From contig JAKSZT010017954.1 in assembly GCA_026826555.1 (NCBI GenBank), forward strand, positions 1,109,336-1,173,335: a stretch of DNA of 64,000 nt, read 5' to 3'. Position numbers and translations under genes: made by a program. The notes under the pieces are model-generated. The model was not told the origin of the DNA, did not search any database, and saw nothing but the letters and a program-made list of their open reading frames with translations. Source of the stretch: Tolypeutes matacus (taxonomy: Eukaryota; Chordata; Mammalia; Cingulata; Chlamyphoridae). Shown here piece after piece: positions 33,240-44,675 of the stretch. Positions within the stretch are counted from its first letter, which is position 1. Each line of letters opens with the position of its first letter.

Positions 33240-33810
33240 GCCCCCAGCTCCTCTTCCTCCAGCTGCACTTGTTTAATGGCGCGAACGTGACTTGGCTTTG
33301 CGGCACTGTGGTGGGGAGCACAGGCTTCCCAGGGCACTCCAGATCGAAAGCGAGACCCCTCTCCGGATTAGGGCTTATATGGCCTTGCCCAGGAATGGCG
33401 GTGATTCATCTCTTCTCCTGGGGAGAGGGGCCGTGCTCATCACGAGTCCGGGCTTCCCTGCTGCTTCCAAACCGCCTCCTGGCAAAGGCAGCCTGAAGGA
33501 GCTGCTGCGGTTTTAAAAATTAATTGACCTGATGCTATTCTGGCCCGGAGGAAAAAAAAAAGATAGCGCGTGCTGTCTTAAAGAGGCATTACGCCATGCG
33601 CTGAGAATGTCAGCCGGCAGGGAGCCGCCCGGGAGAGGCGCTTTGGTCCCAGCTGTCACCCACCCGCGGCAGCGTGGTAATGCTATCTGCCAGACACAGC
33701 CGGATGACCGTAGGCTCCAGTGCCGGAGACGCTGGGATCTGAGCTTTCCAAAGCACGTTGACTCGATTTCCCTGTCTTACCGAGAGAAGCCGGCTAGCTC
33801 ACAGATTCCA
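33240..33810. promoter_or_regulatory. Candidate conserved non-coding element / small CpG-rich island
   Basis: Repeat-free stretch unusually rich in retained CpGs ('aatggcgcgaacgtgacttg', 'gatagcgcgtgctg', 'cacccgcggcagcgtgg') that also has an AT-rich core AAAATTAATTGACCTGATG around 33516-33534 with a TAATTGA homeodomain-type site. This mix is typical of developmental enhancers or distal CpG islands. No exon signature was seen. Confidence 0.35.
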
Positions 33811-34479
33811 GGGACCCTCTGGTGGTGGGGTTTGGTGCAAGGGTACACGCAGGTCCTCTGGGTAGCCTGGGATGCTGTCCCCATCCCATGTGGTCACTCT
33901 GGACTCGAAGCCTCTGAAGGTCCCAGCACGATCAGCAGCGGCTCAGCGTGCCCCTGCGCCGCCCAAGCCCCAGCAAGCCCACGTCTCTGGGCACAGTTAC
34001 GCTCCACTTCCCCAGGTCATTTGCCACCATCCTGTTGGGCAGAGTCTCAGGTCACCTGACTCCTGGACCAGTCCGCTGTTCCTGGGCCACACTCCAAGAA
34101 CCATCAGGGCTCAGGAGAAAACAGTGGCTTGGGCCACTGGCCCCCCGCATGGGTGGGGTGGCATGCACACCTGCCAGGCACCAGAGGCTCTAGCCGAAGG
34201 GCCCCCTTGTTCACCTCTGCCCCCAAAGGGTGGATGCTTGTGGGTCATCTTGTAGCCTCTGCCTAGCTGGCTGGAAACCTGGGTGTCATCCTGGGCCTCC
34301 ATTTCTTTCTTCCTTGGGATCCGGTTTGTTGCCAAATCTGCATCCACAGCATTTGGGTGCCAGGACAGGGTGGCTGCTGGCCGGAGAGGGGGTGAGCGTA
34401 CTGCCCCAACAGTGTTTACAGCCCGACCTGTGCCTGGGGAGCAGGAGCTGCAGCCTCTCCTTCTGGCTAGCAGGTGTCA
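33811..34479. other. Unique GC-rich sequence
   Basis: No repeat or exon recognised. Confidence 0.4.
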
Positions 34480-34660
34480 AACGCCTTAGTGCACTAGGCC
34501 CGGGCCGAGCCCTTTAAAGATGTCATGCCCCTGCACCCTCCACAATAATCCTGAGAGGTGTCATTTTGAGGACAAGGGAACTGTTGCCCAAGCTCACCCA
34601 GCTTGTGAGTGCCGGGGCTGGGATTTGAACCTCGAACCACAAGGCTGTGTACCCAGAATT
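34480..34660 (-). mobile_element. MIR fragment
   Basis: 'ccacaataatcctgagaggt', 'gccggggctgggatttgaac' in reversed MIR order. Confidence 0.8.
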
Positions 34661-34664
34661 CTTT

Positions 34665-35225
34665 GAATACTGTCCCTTTCCCAGAACCTATGCTACGTGT
34701 TGGAGATTCTAAGGGGAAAAAGGCCCAGTCCTTGTCCCCAAGGAGCTCACATCAGTTAGCGAGGGGACATAGAGGCAGATAACCTTGACATGCTGTTTAA
34801 GAAGTGAACCTGGCCTCGGGGTGTTCAGGAAGGGCAGCTGGCTCTCCCAGGAGTGCCCGAGAGGAGGTGAAGGCCTGGAAAGATGAGTGAGGATCTGCCA
34901 GCTGAGATGAGCTGGAAGAGTTCCCTTGGTGGAGGGACAGCCAATGCCAAAGCCTGGAGGCACAGAGAAGTGTGGTGTGTTCAGAGAGCAGTAGGCAGTT
35001 CTTTGTGTCTGGACCACAGGGTACATGGGACAGGAGGAGAATTTGTGGCTGGACATGGGGATGCCAGCAGCCCAGCCTTACTGAGCTTGGTCCTGTTGGC
35101 AATGGGGAACCATGTAAGGTTAGAGAGCAGGCGAACGAGGTGAGCTCAGATCTGTGTTTCAGAAAGACCTCCCTGGTGGGTGTGGAGGAGGGATTCCAGA
35201 AGGGAGAGGGCATCAAGGGGCCAGC
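34665..35225 (-). mobile_element. L2-like element, long diverged copy
   Basis: 'tccttgtccccaaggagctc' is the reversed L2 3' motif. Further text such as 'aatgccaaagcctggaggca', 'ggcaatggggaaccatgtaa' and 'agaaagacctccctggtggg' is a widespread mammalian repeat that I associate with L2 or an L2-adjacent family. Family assignment of the right half is uncertain. Confidence 0.6.
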
Positions 35226-35459
35226 GGGTCACTGTTTTGCTCTTTCCCTCTCGCCACCACCTCTTGCAGAGAAAGATTGGTGGGAAGGGGTTCCTGGGGC
35301 TCCTGGTCCAGGATTTCCCCAAACCCTTAGTCTGCCTTATAGGAAAACTAAACCCGAGGCTGCCTGCTGTGCCAGGTTCCCTGGTGCTTCCCTTGGGCAC
35401 CCTGCCCTATGGGTTGTCAGAGTTGCATCACAGAGATTGAGGGGAGACCCCAGTGGGGG
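35226..35459. other. Unique sequence
   Basis: Nothing recognised. Confidence 0.4.
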
Positions 35460-35615
35460 CACGGCAGCCCTGGAGTGGCAGGATGAACCCTGGGCATGGC
35501 GTTGGAGGCCCAGGATTCTCATGCCGGCTCCAAGCATCCATACCAAACCTTGGCCAAGCAGCCGACGTCTGGAAGCCTCGTTTCCTCATCGGAAAATGGT
35601 GACCGGGCCCTGACA
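35460..35615 (+). mobile_element. MIR fragment
   Basis: 'ggcccaggattctcatgccg' then 'ctcgtttcctcatcggaaaa'. Confidence 0.65.
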
Positions 35616-35629
35616 CATGCATTGTGCGT

Positions 35630-36200
35630 GTGCAATGCCGCACACTCGTGCGTTACTTCCTGATGTTGGTTTTAGTTTAGTGAAACAAGCATTTTCTGAC
35701 CATGCGCTAAATAAATAAGCAGGCGTGTGCTTGACGATGCATTTGTCGCCGAGGAAATCTAAGTGGCCTATCCCAAGACAGAGGCTATTGTGTCTTGGAG
35801 ACACAGGCTACAGACGGATGCTTTGGGGTTTGCAGGGACGCCTGGCGCTGGCTCCCTGCCGCGCGGCACCCCCCAAAATCTGGTCTCCATTGAGCTGGCG
35901 CGGGCACGGGACGTGTAAGCCGACACCGGCACAGCAACGGGACATTAATGAAAGTTTTGACAGAGAGATTTCATTTTGGAACTCGCATTCCCTGAAGGGT
36001 TTGTAATAATTGCGCTTGAAATGGAGCCATCCGGCCTCAATGCTTTCCAGATTGGGGGAGCAGAGGTATGCGCCTTCCTGGGAAGGCCGCCCGGTCGGAG
36101 CCCCCGCCCCGCTTCCCGCTCAGCCCCTTGCGTGGACAGGGGGCCGGTCGCTGACCCTGAGACGGCGTGTGCACGGTCGTGGACTCCCGCGTCCTCCCCC
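35630..36200. promoter_or_regulatory. Candidate conserved non-coding element with adjoining CpG-rich segment
   Basis: No repeat recognised over about 570 bases. AT-rich cores (ATTAATGA at 35944-35951, TAATAATTGCGC at 36004-36015) and a TGACAG (MEIS/TGIF-type) site at 35958-35963 lie between CpG-dense text at 35840-35930 and 36060-36190. I infer a developmental-type regulatory element; a distal CpG island is the alternative. Confidence 0.35.
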
Positions 36201-36339
36201 CAGCCTCGTGATGCGGGGATCTCATTCTAGAGCTGAGCAAACCAGAGGTGGTGATGGACCTGCTGGAGGCCGAGTTTAAGACTGAGAGGGACAGACTGGG
36301 GGCTTCTGCCCCTTCCCCAGACCCCTTCCTCCTTGCTCC
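36201..36339. other. Unique sequence
   Basis: Nothing recognised. Confidence 0.35.
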
Positions 36340-36860
36340 AGGAATGTTTTGGGGAATGCCTCCCCCCCCACCCCGAGCTAGGTCTTGTTTGCTCTCTTCT
36401 CAGATGTGGGGGGCCCTTTCGCCTCCTTGGGTGTCCCCTGCTTCTGCGCTTGCTGGAGGGGCAGCCACCGAATGGGGTGACACCTTGCTTTGCTCCCTGC
36501 CCCTCTGGCTCACTCTACCCTGGCCCCTCTTGCTCCCTCCACCTGAGTTCCACTGTCCCCGTTGTTTCGCTCGCACCGCAGGGCCTTTGCACTTACTGGA
36601 ATGCTTAATGAGGTACTCTCCTACTCGTTATCTAAACTAGCAATCAATTGCCCCTTGCGCTTGCCCCATTCCCCCCACTCTATCCATTCCTTTACCACTT
36701 ACCACCCTCCAATGTACTACATAATTTACTCATTTATTATGCTGATGACCTTTTTCCCCCCACTAGAATATAGGTTTCTCTAGGGTTTTGTCTGCTTTAT
36801 TCCCTGATGTGTCCTGTTGCTTGATAAATATTTGCAGAAGAATGAACGAATGAACATGTG
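36340..36860 (+). mobile_element. L2 3' end, long copy
   Basis: 'cagggcctttgcacttactg', 'tactacataatttactcatt', 'actagaatataggtttctc' and 'gataaatatttgcagaagaa' reproduce the L2 3' UTR in order, ending in 'tgaacgaatgaac'. One of the best-preserved L2 copies here. Confidence 0.85.
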
Positions 36861-37149
36861 CTTAGACACAGCGGGACCAGGCATCCTGAACCTGGCACCC
36901 CATTTTGCTAAGAGGTTAGTGGGTGAGGAGTGGAGAGGCTACTCAGGGGCCCGCCCAACTTCAAGAAAGCTCTTGGCATCCATCAGTTTGGGCCAGTTTT
37001 GCTTGACGGCTTGTTCGCCACTGGAGCTGATGCAGACGGGCTTTGGGATATCTGTCACCGTACCCCACAAAGTCCTGGGGAGCGAGGCCTTGCTGCTTAG
37101 CTCCCTACGTGCTCCTGCATGTGCTCCCCTTTGCTGGTGGAGAGGTAAG
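36861..37149. other. Unique sequence
   Basis: A donor-like GAG|GTAAGG at 37145/37146 with an acceptor-like CAG at 37034 would bound a 112-base open stretch. It has no recognisable protein similarity, so it is not called an exon. Confidence 0.3.
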
Positions 37150-37215
37150 GCAGGGTGATCATCCCATTTTGCAGATGGGGAAACTGAAGTTCTGAGATGA
37201 AGGTTGATGCTGGGA
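37150..37215 (-). mobile_element. MIR fragment
   Basis: 'catcccattttgcagatggg' followed by 'gaaactgaagttctgagatg'. Confidence 0.7.
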
Positions 37216-37319
37216 GGGGCCACAGAGATCTCTGAGTCTGGTGCCCTCCCTAGAGCCCCTGGCATGACCGCCAGACCAGGGGAGGGACACCCACCAGGCA
37301 GGTCCTGGAGAGGGGGAGG

Positions 37320-37480
37320 ACTGCAGGCCGCAGATGCAGGCAGACCTGGGTTCGGATCCTGGTGATGACATTTCCCAAAGGCGAGACTTGGGACAAACCA
37401 TTTCACCTTCTCATTTGTGAAATGGAGATGAGAACAATTTCCTTGCAGATTTGTTGGGAGGACAAAATGAGCTTATATTC
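37320..37480 (+). mobile_element. MIR fragment, opposite orientation to its neighbour
   Basis: 'gcagacctgggttcggatcc', 'ccttctcatttgtgaaatgg' and 'ttgttgggaggacaaaatga' in MIR order. Confidence 0.85.
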
Positions 37481-38619
37481 ATGAAACAGCTCTAGAAGCC
37501 AATGAGCCCTCGGTGGATAGAATTTTGATGAGAGTCGTGGGCCTGGGTGTGACTGTGACAGCAGGGAGGTGGCTTTGGCTCCCACCCAGCAGGGAGTGAT
37601 TCTGCCAACAGCTGGGTCTCGCAGCAGGCAGCCGCCTCCCTGCTTCTCTGGGGATGCCCAGATTCATCTGGATACCTTCAGCTGTAAGAGAAAGAAGCAT
37701 ATCAGGGGGTCTCTTCGCCAAACCACAAAGGGGGGGTTGGGGTGTGCCTTGGGGTGGACGGGACCTGAGGAGTCAGCCCCTGCCCTTGCCTCTCGGATCT
37801 TCTCTGTCACTTGTCTCTGGAGCTCTTCCTCCAGTGGGCCACTTTCATTACTTCCGAACAGCCTCTCCCCGGAGCACGGGGCATGGCCAGGAGGGCCACA
37901 AACTCCCAGCCTCACCCCTGGGTCCAGAGAGGAAAGGGGCCCTCCCTGAGGCTGGCAGAGGGAAACCTCCCAGGGAAGGATTCTGATGGGCCCAGAAGGG
38001 GTCACCTGCCCGTCGCGGCTCCCCGCCTAGCCAAGGAGGCGGGTATCTAAGCAGATGGAGGCCCACATGCCCAGAGCCAGGGGTGGAGTGGGGGGACGGG
38101 GATGAAAGAAAGTGGGTGCTGTTACTTACCTGAAGATGGGTGCAATTACTGTGCCCGTCCCTGGGGCCCAGGCCTTCATCCTGGAAACTGGCCCATGCAA
38201 AGCAAGACTGGTGGGTGCAATCAGGGCACAGTTTTAGTATGTCTCCCAGGCTCCCTTTAAAAGGCATTTGGCGGGGAGTTCTACTGCCACCTGGGTGGAC
38301 GTTCCCGTGACTATTCTGGTCCCTCTGTAGCTAATGAACGTTTGGCAGTCAGCTGAAATCACAAACTCAGTCTCAACTCCCTAACCAAAAATGCCTGGTT
38401 GCACGGAATTCCCAAACCCCCAACTTGATTTCAAATCCAGTGTGCACCCTCCCCTAGCTGGGGCCTTGGAGTGAGGTGGGGGCATCCTTGTCCTCTGCCC
38501 ATGTCACCGCGCCTCCTCCCCCTTCGTGCTCACCCCCTTCCCTGGCCTTGCCAGGGTCGTAGCAGGGGTGTGGGGAACAGGTGATGGGGGAGGGTTACTC
38601 GTCTGCTACACAATGGCTC
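37481..38619. other. Unique GC-rich sequence
   Basis: About 1.1 kb with no recognised repeat. A perfect minus-strand donor CAG|GTAAGT lies at 38130/38129, following an open frame. Interpreted cautiously as a cryptic site. Confidence 0.4.
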
Positions 38620-39010
38620 TCTCCTCTCTGGGCTGCGGTGCTTAAAGCTGCCTTTCTCTTTGGAGGACCCCCTCCCCCCCAATCCCCCGGATTCACCTGC
38701 CACACTCTTGGTCTGGGCAAACCTCTCCTTTCTGGCAGCTGCTCATACCTTTTCGACATCCAGGGATTCAGAGGTCACCTCTACCTCCTCCTCTGCCGAG
38801 GCCTGTTCCCCCACATGGCAAGCCGAGATGACACTTTTACCAGCTTGCTTGCAGAGATAACAGCCATGCATTCTTTGCTCGGAAAAGCTCTGAAAGTGCA
38901 GGCTGATCCTGCAGTTCTTGGTTCTGCCGCCAGCACGGCCATCCAGTCAACCTCTCACCTTCTAGACTCTTCCAGGGCAAGGGTTATCTGACAGCCTTCC
39001 GTACCCTATA
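38620..39010 (+). mobile_element. Possible diverged L2
   Basis: 'ttctagactcttccagggca' near 38961-38980 recalls the L2 motif 'ctagactgtgagctccttga...gggca'. The rest is too diverged to be sure. Confidence 0.35.
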
Positions 39011-39334
39011 ACTGCAGGGCACTCCTGTTAAGCTCTCCGAGTGGTTCTGAAGAGGGGTCCCACTGAAGCCTGCTCACCGGACTCAGCGTTTCTTGGGTCC
39101 CACGGTGCACCCATCCTCTCCGAATCAATCTTCAAGTATTCTCTCCATCTGCACTCTCTCAACCTTTTTCTGTCTTTGATGTGGGCGAGCTGTCTAACAG
39201 GTCCTTGATCACCTACTTTGAACTGCTCGGCATGGTAGTTTGTTTCAAACTTCACTCTGGTACTGACAGCTTGGTGCTTCAGTGGGCGTTTCTGACTTAA
39301 CACCCTGGCTCCTAATGGAAACAGTAGCCATGTC
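39011..39334. other. Unique sequence
   Basis: Nothing recognised. A 110-residue minus frame is rich in basic residues but has no family signature. Confidence 0.35.
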
Positions 39335-39540
39335 CGTGGCCACTTGCTCTGGCCAGGCATCGTGCAAAGCTCTCTGGACGTGTCCTCTCACTGAGTCCTC
39401 CCAATAAGGCTGTGAAGCAGCCCTGTTTTGTCCCCATTTACAGATGGCAAAATTTAGGCTCAAAGAGGTGGAGTGACTGTCCAAAGGTCACACAGCTAGC
39501 CAGTGGCCAGTTGAGACCAGTCCTTTCTTCACCCGCTGAG
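39335..39540 (-). mobile_element. MIR, near full length
   Basis: 'ctctggccaggcatcgtgca', 'tgagtcctcccaataaggct', 'ccccatttacagatggcaaa' and 'ccaaaggtcacacagctagc'. The full reversed MIR order is present. Confidence 0.88.
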
Positions 39541-40679
39541 CTGTCTTGATCCAAGTGGGAGCGGAGAGGAAGGGCAAGCTCTGCCTCTTTCCCAAGTGCA
39601 TTTTGCAGGAAATGTTCCTGCCCATGGGGGCAGAGTCTGACTTGGGACTCCAGCACAGCCTTGCTAGAAGAAGCAGGGTAATTCTTGCAAACCACAGCCT
39701 TCCCTCCGGAGTCTCGAGGATCTCAGGGCTCCATGGAGGGTCTCCCCTTCCCCTGGCCCATATGCCCAGGCCCTGGGTGTTGGGGCTGAGAACCACATAG
39801 GAAGGTGGCCCAGGGGGCTGGCAGGCTGGAGGCATCTCTTCCAGGCCTGACGCGGCCCAGGGAGCCCACCATGCCCAGTTTTAGGCAGAGACCCCTGGTC
39901 TGGGGAGGAAGAGGGTCTTCGAACAACAAGCCCTACAATCCCGGATTTCCAGGAGGCTCCTGGATGCTCCTTTTTGGTACCCGTCTTCTGTCCCTCTAAG
40001 TCACTCTCATCTTCAGCATCCCTGGTGTAAGCAGACCCCCTGGAGATACTGATGCAGTATCCAGAGGACAGAGCCGAACCTCGGGGTGAGGACCCTGCAG
40101 TGTCATCAGAACCAGATTCCTACTGCAGAGCCCAAGAACCAGGCCTGGTATCCAGAGGTGTTTTATTTTCCTTCTTATTAAAAAGAAAATTGCCCTGGTC
40201 ATCTCAACGAGGCTGTTAAATATTGCGTAGGAACCTGCCAGCTGAAGTAAGCCTGCAGGATTAGGGAGGAAATGGTTTGGTGGATGAAATGGTTTGCACA
40301 CAGCCCCCTGCCCGGCCCTGGGCCTGCTCCAGCTCCCACCGCTGCCGTGTTGGGTCTGAGGGGCTCCCTGCTTCTCCCCGCCTCTCCCTGCCTCTGAGGG
40401 GCTGTGACGCAGCTCAGAGGTGGTACCCCTTGGAGATAACTATCTCTTCAGGTCCAGAATCTTCTACCCTTTCTTGCAGCTTCATGGGCGCCTCCAGGAT
40501 GCCTGCCCTGGTCTGCCCTGGTGGAAGTCAGGCTTTCTCCAGGAGCTGCCCCTCTCCTGCAGCCTTTGTCACCCTCCGCAGGCTTGTGTCCCTGCTCAGC
40601 TGCGTGCTCCTTCCAGCAAGATGGCTGTTGGGTTCATCCCCATGGGGCCCAGCCTGGGGGCCTCTTGGTGATGGATGTG
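39541..40679. other. Unique sequence
   Basis: About 1.1 kb without an identified gene. 40010-40200 has a loose resemblance to MER5-type text but too little to call. Confidence 0.4.
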
Positions 40680-40815
40680 TGTGGAATGTGTGTGTGTGTG
40701 TGCGGGGGCCATGCATGCACATGTAGGAGCTGCACGTGTATACACAGGCTGTGTGTGTGAGCACGGGCTCTGTGTGTGCCTGACCGTGTGTGTGGTGGGT
40801 GTGTGCATGGGCTGT
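40680..40815. repeat. TG-rich low-complexity tract
   Basis: Imperfect (TG)n with ATGCATGCACATG and CACGTGTATACACA words. Similar in wording to 22260-22567. Confidence 0.9.
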
Positions 40816-40914
40816 GCATCCATGGCTCTGCAATCCTTTTTCAAAGCAGCTCTCTAGAAAAATATACATGGGACATAGTACCCCTGCCAAAGCCTTAAGG
40901 GCTCGTTTGGCCCA

Positions 40915-40975
40915 ACCCCCCTCTTTGTTCAAATGGGGAAACTGAGGTTCAGAGAGAGGATGGGGCATTGCATAT
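40915..40975 (-). mobile_element. MIR core fragment
   Basis: 'atggggaaactgaggttcag' followed by 'agagaggatggggcattgca'. Confidence 0.65.
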
Positions 40976-41564
40976 CCACTGGCCCCTGAGGCTGCTCCTT
41001 CTGCAGGACTGGTGGCTGCCAGGGAGGAGGAGCACACAGCTCGGGTGCCCTCCATCCACAGTGGGAGCTAGGTGGGAGCCCCCCATCCCCAGGGACCCAT
41101 GGAAGGTGCCATGCAGCTGTAGCCTAGGAGGGCGGCTTGACCAGGAGCCCCCTCCCCTGCACTGATGTGGGTGGCCACAGCTCACGGTTGCAGCCCTCCC
41201 CTCAGCATGCCCACCATGTGGCCATCCCACCTCTTCTTGGGTCATTCTGGGGCCAGGCACTTCTGCCCTCCTGGGGCAGCCCTGGCTCTCTGCAGGGAGC
41301 TCAAGCTACTAGAAAGCTCCTCCTTAGATGGAGCTGGAAGCTTCCCTGGGTGGCACCTGCCCATTGATTCTGGTTTTCCTCTCAGGACCCTAGAACTGGG
41401 TCTTGAGAGGCATGGCTCTGCAGGGGTCCCCTCTCTCCTCTGCTTCTGCAGCACTTTCCATCTTAGACCCCTGTTCAGTGTGCTAACAGCAGAGCCGCAG
41501 TCCCTACCCTGCCTGTATGTCTCACATGTCCCTAGTTTTGTGTATTTCATAAACCTGGCTGGAA
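40976..41564. other. Unique GC-rich sequence
   Basis: Nothing recognised. Confidence 0.4.
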
Positions 41565-41730
41565 AGTATGATGGAAATCACATGCACATGCCTCCCCTGG
41601 GATCTTGTTAAGACGCAGATTTGGATTGGGTAGATCTGGGGCAGGGGGGTGGCGGAGAGTCTGCATTTCTAGCAGCCCCGCTCTGGGGACTGCTGCTCCT
41701 GGTCTGTAGCCCCTTGGAGAAGCAGAGGGT
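41565..41730 (+). mobile_element. MER5A-like hAT DNA transposon
   Basis: 'gggatcttgttaagacgcag', 'gagtctgcatttctagcagc' and 'ggggactgctgctcctggtc' follow MER5A in order. Both outer termini are lost. Confidence 0.82.
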
Positions 41731-42369
41731 TAATGAGATAAAGAGCTGCAGGAAGGGGGCCTCAGGCAAGGCCTTGGGGCTCCTCTCCCAGCCCTAACTT
41801 CTAGGCTCATTTAGGTCTGAGTGCAGCGGGTGGCATGGTTATTCACAGCCGTGAGTGGCAGTGGGCCCTCTTTTTCTTGGCGGGTCCATCGACGGAACCC
41901 TCTCTCGGGTTGTACAAGCGCCAAGCTGTTGCATGAACCTGCTTGGGGTACCGTGTGCCTGTACTTGCCCTTTTACAATTTTTTTGTGATTTACGGTGCT
42001 TTTCTGGAAAGAGATCGGTATGTAAGGCCGAGCTGACCCTCTCCGCAGTGGGCCTGGGTTCCCTGTCCTGGGCCCCGGCACCTCCTCTTCTCTGCCTCCA
42101 GCCAACCTTGCTCATGCCTTCTCAGGCTTTGCCCTCTTCCCACATTCATGCTCTTCCCTATTCCGGACCGTCCTCTGGGTTCTCCGGCAGGGGAGAGGTG
42201 GTTTGTTACTCACTCGTTACACAGCCAAGGCCCCGTAGCTCAGAGGAGTTCAGTGACGCACCCACAGTGCCCAGCCACCATGGGCGAGAGTGGACGAGAT
42301 CCCAGAGGAACCTGTGGTTTCTTTCTAAGGTCTTCTATCTCCCAGCGGAGGCTTGCGCCACCGTCAGCC
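41731..42369. other. Unique sequence
   Basis: Nothing recognised. Confidence 0.4.
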
Positions 42370-42402
42370 CGTGTGTGTGTGTGTGTGCGCGCGCGTGCGT
42401 AA
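42370..42402. repeat. (TG)n/(CG)n microsatellite
   Basis: TG repeats running into GCGCGCGTGCG, a strong alternating purine-pyrimidine (Z-DNA-prone) run. Confidence 0.92.
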
Positions 42403-42834
42403 GTGTGGGATTGTCCTTCCCCTGCCATTCGGAAACAGCATGGACGCTGGGATGATTGTGGAGAACCCACAGATTGCAATCTTTGCTTTAAATTGTTATT
42501 TATGTCCCACCCTGAAGCCTCTCTGTCATCCGTGGCCAGTGGAACTCCTTCAGAACCAGGCCCCAGAAGGTTCTGGCCAGCTGGGGCTGGATGCCCAGTG
42601 AAACTGAAGGAAGTTGAACAGGAAAGCAGCAGGATCTGTGATTAGGGGAGACAGGGCAAGAGAGCAAGAAGCTCGGAGCCTGCCGAGAGAGGCCTGCGGG
42701 TGCCGGGAGGTGGTGAGCCGTCTTGGGGGTGGACTTAACATCTCAGGCACCTTCTGATCTCATGGGGTGGGGCTCAGGCCACTCCACCAGCCCTGCTCCG
42801 ACACCCCCACCCAGAGAAACCAGGAATAGAAAGG
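42403..42834. other. Unique sequence
   Basis: Nothing recognised. Confidence 0.4.
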
Positions 42835-42920
42835 GGCCTTTTGTCATCTGGGCCAAACACCTCCTCTTACAGATGGGGAAACCGAGGCCCAGCAGCCCAG
42901 GGTCGGGCAGGCACTGGCCT
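42835..42920 (-). mobile_element. MIR core fragment
   Basis: 'cctcttacagatggggaaac' and 'cgaggcccagcagcccaggg'. Confidence 0.7.
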
Positions 42921-43229
42921 AAGGGAATAACTGTGGCCATAGACCAGATCCCAAATTCCTGATCACCAGAGAGGGCTTCCTTCCCCACCTCGTTCCACCT
43001 CCGAGAACCCCGAGCTGCCTGCTGCCCACCCCAGGCCCACGCCCTAGGCCTCGAGAGCCCCCTCAGTCCTTCCCCTGCCCCTTCTGCCAGGAGCGGGGGA
43101 GGGAGAGCACACAGGATGGACTTGCACCCGTCCAGAGCTCTTGGGACAAACCTCAAGGGCCACGAGCTGAACCTCCTTCCTGCTTGTCCCGCTTGCCGTG
43201 GCGGGGCGGCCTCCCGGAACCCCCAGCCA

Positions 43230-43400
43230 CAGGCATATTGCAAGCACATGTTTGCCAAGCACAGGGCTGCACACAATAAACTGAGGCTGAAAACCACATG
43301 AAAATGAGCTGGAGGAGAGGGAATCACTTTGTAACATGCTTTATTTTCGTTTGGTTTTGACTTGGAAAGAAGCATGTCTTGGCTGCTAATCAAAGAGCCG
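43230..43400. promoter_or_regulatory. Candidate conserved non-coding element
   Basis: Repeat-free, AT-richer stretch between GC-rich flanks. It has a TCF/LEF-like AATCAAAG at 43388-43395 and the text 'taacatgctttattttcgtt'. Weak evidence, from composition and motif only. Confidence 0.22.
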
Positions 43401-44675
43401 GTGGGGGCCTCTTCGTAGAAGGCGAACCGCCCGCCGGCCAGATCCGCCTGGCCGCCCCCTCGGACAGCGACTTGGCCTCGAGGGAGCCAAGAAGGGCCCC
43501 CCAGACCACGGGTGGGCCGCGTGGCTGGCCTGGAACCCGGAGGTCCTTGGTTCAAGCCCCCTGGGCCCCCTGCACCCAAGCTGTGGGGTCACCCTCCTTT
43601 TCCAGCCCCCCCATGTGATGCTGGGGCATCAGGGCTCCCTTTGTTCCTGGAAGCACAAACTCCCCGATCATGGATGCGGGCACTTCAGCCCCCACGGGAG
43701 AGTATATTTAATGACCTTTATGGCGTGGGAGTGGGGCAGTGACTCAGGTTCCCACGGGGGCGGGATGGAAAGAACAGGGACTCACGGTCTCATTCTGGCT
43801 TCACCCTGACTTGCTTTGTGCCACTCTTCCTCTTGGGTGGGGGCTGTCTGGACCCCTCCAGGGACTCCCGGCCAGGGCCCCAGCCCTCGGATCGAGTGCC
43901 CACGCGCTGGGACTCACACCTTCATACACATCCCCATCTGAGCGTCCTCCGAGATGTCCCATGAGCCCCCACACGCCACAGGCCCCAAAGCCAACTTGTT
44001 GCCCCTTTCAGCATCCTCACTCACCCATCAGCCTTTGAATCCGGAAGCTTCAAAGCCTCCTCTCTTTTGCTGCCCTGTTCCTGGGAACCCCCCCCTCCAA
44101 CTCCTGTGGTGTCTTGTGCCTGGACAGCCCCCGGACCACCCCCTCTCCTCTGCCCCACTGCAGCGTCCGGGCTGACATCTCCCCCACCTAGCAGCCGGGC
44201 CACCTCTACTGCCCCCAGGCTCAACCCACCAAGAGAGTGGGCAGGAAATCTAAACACCCCCCTTCTCTGGCTTCGGCCCTTTAGTACCTTCCACCCCGTG
44301 GAGAATAGAAGCCAAACAGCACGGGCACCAGTGTGCATGGCGGCAGCGTGTGAATTAGAAAGAGGCGCCCCTTCCTCAAGGCACTTGACTGCCATCTGCT
44401 GGAAAACCGTCACAAGAAGGAAAGAAATCTGATGGCTGTGGTGTGGGTGGCGCCCCCTAGAGTTGTGCACGCGTGGTGACCTGAATCCAAACGCCTCGTG
44501 GCCTACCACGTCCCTGCTAGGAAATTGCTAACCCTGTGGGTAAGGTGGGACTAGGAATACTGCATTGCTCAGAGGGTTTTGCGAGGAGCAGCAGAGTGAT
44601 GTGTGTAGTGTTTAAAATAGGGCTGGCACATTTGGAAGAACTATTTAGTATCTTCTATAATATCGCTGGGTGTTT
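43401..44675. other. Unique GC-rich sequence with a CpG cluster
   Basis: 43410-43530 is dense in CpG ('gcgaaccgcccgccggccag'). A possible MIR remnant with tRNA-like 'ccttggttcaagccc' is at 43500-43575. Otherwise nothing recognised. A 278-residue minus-strand frame (42743-43579) crosses a MIR and looks spurious. Confidence 0.4.

Noticed and set aside
43500..43575. tRNA-like 'ccttggttcaagccc'
   Set aside because: Fits a degraded MIR 5' end (MIRs are themselves tRNA-derived), and no cloverleaf is visible.
42743..43579. 278-residue minus-strand open frame
   Set aside because: It includes a MIR core translated in reverse, has low-complexity composition and no recognisable domain.
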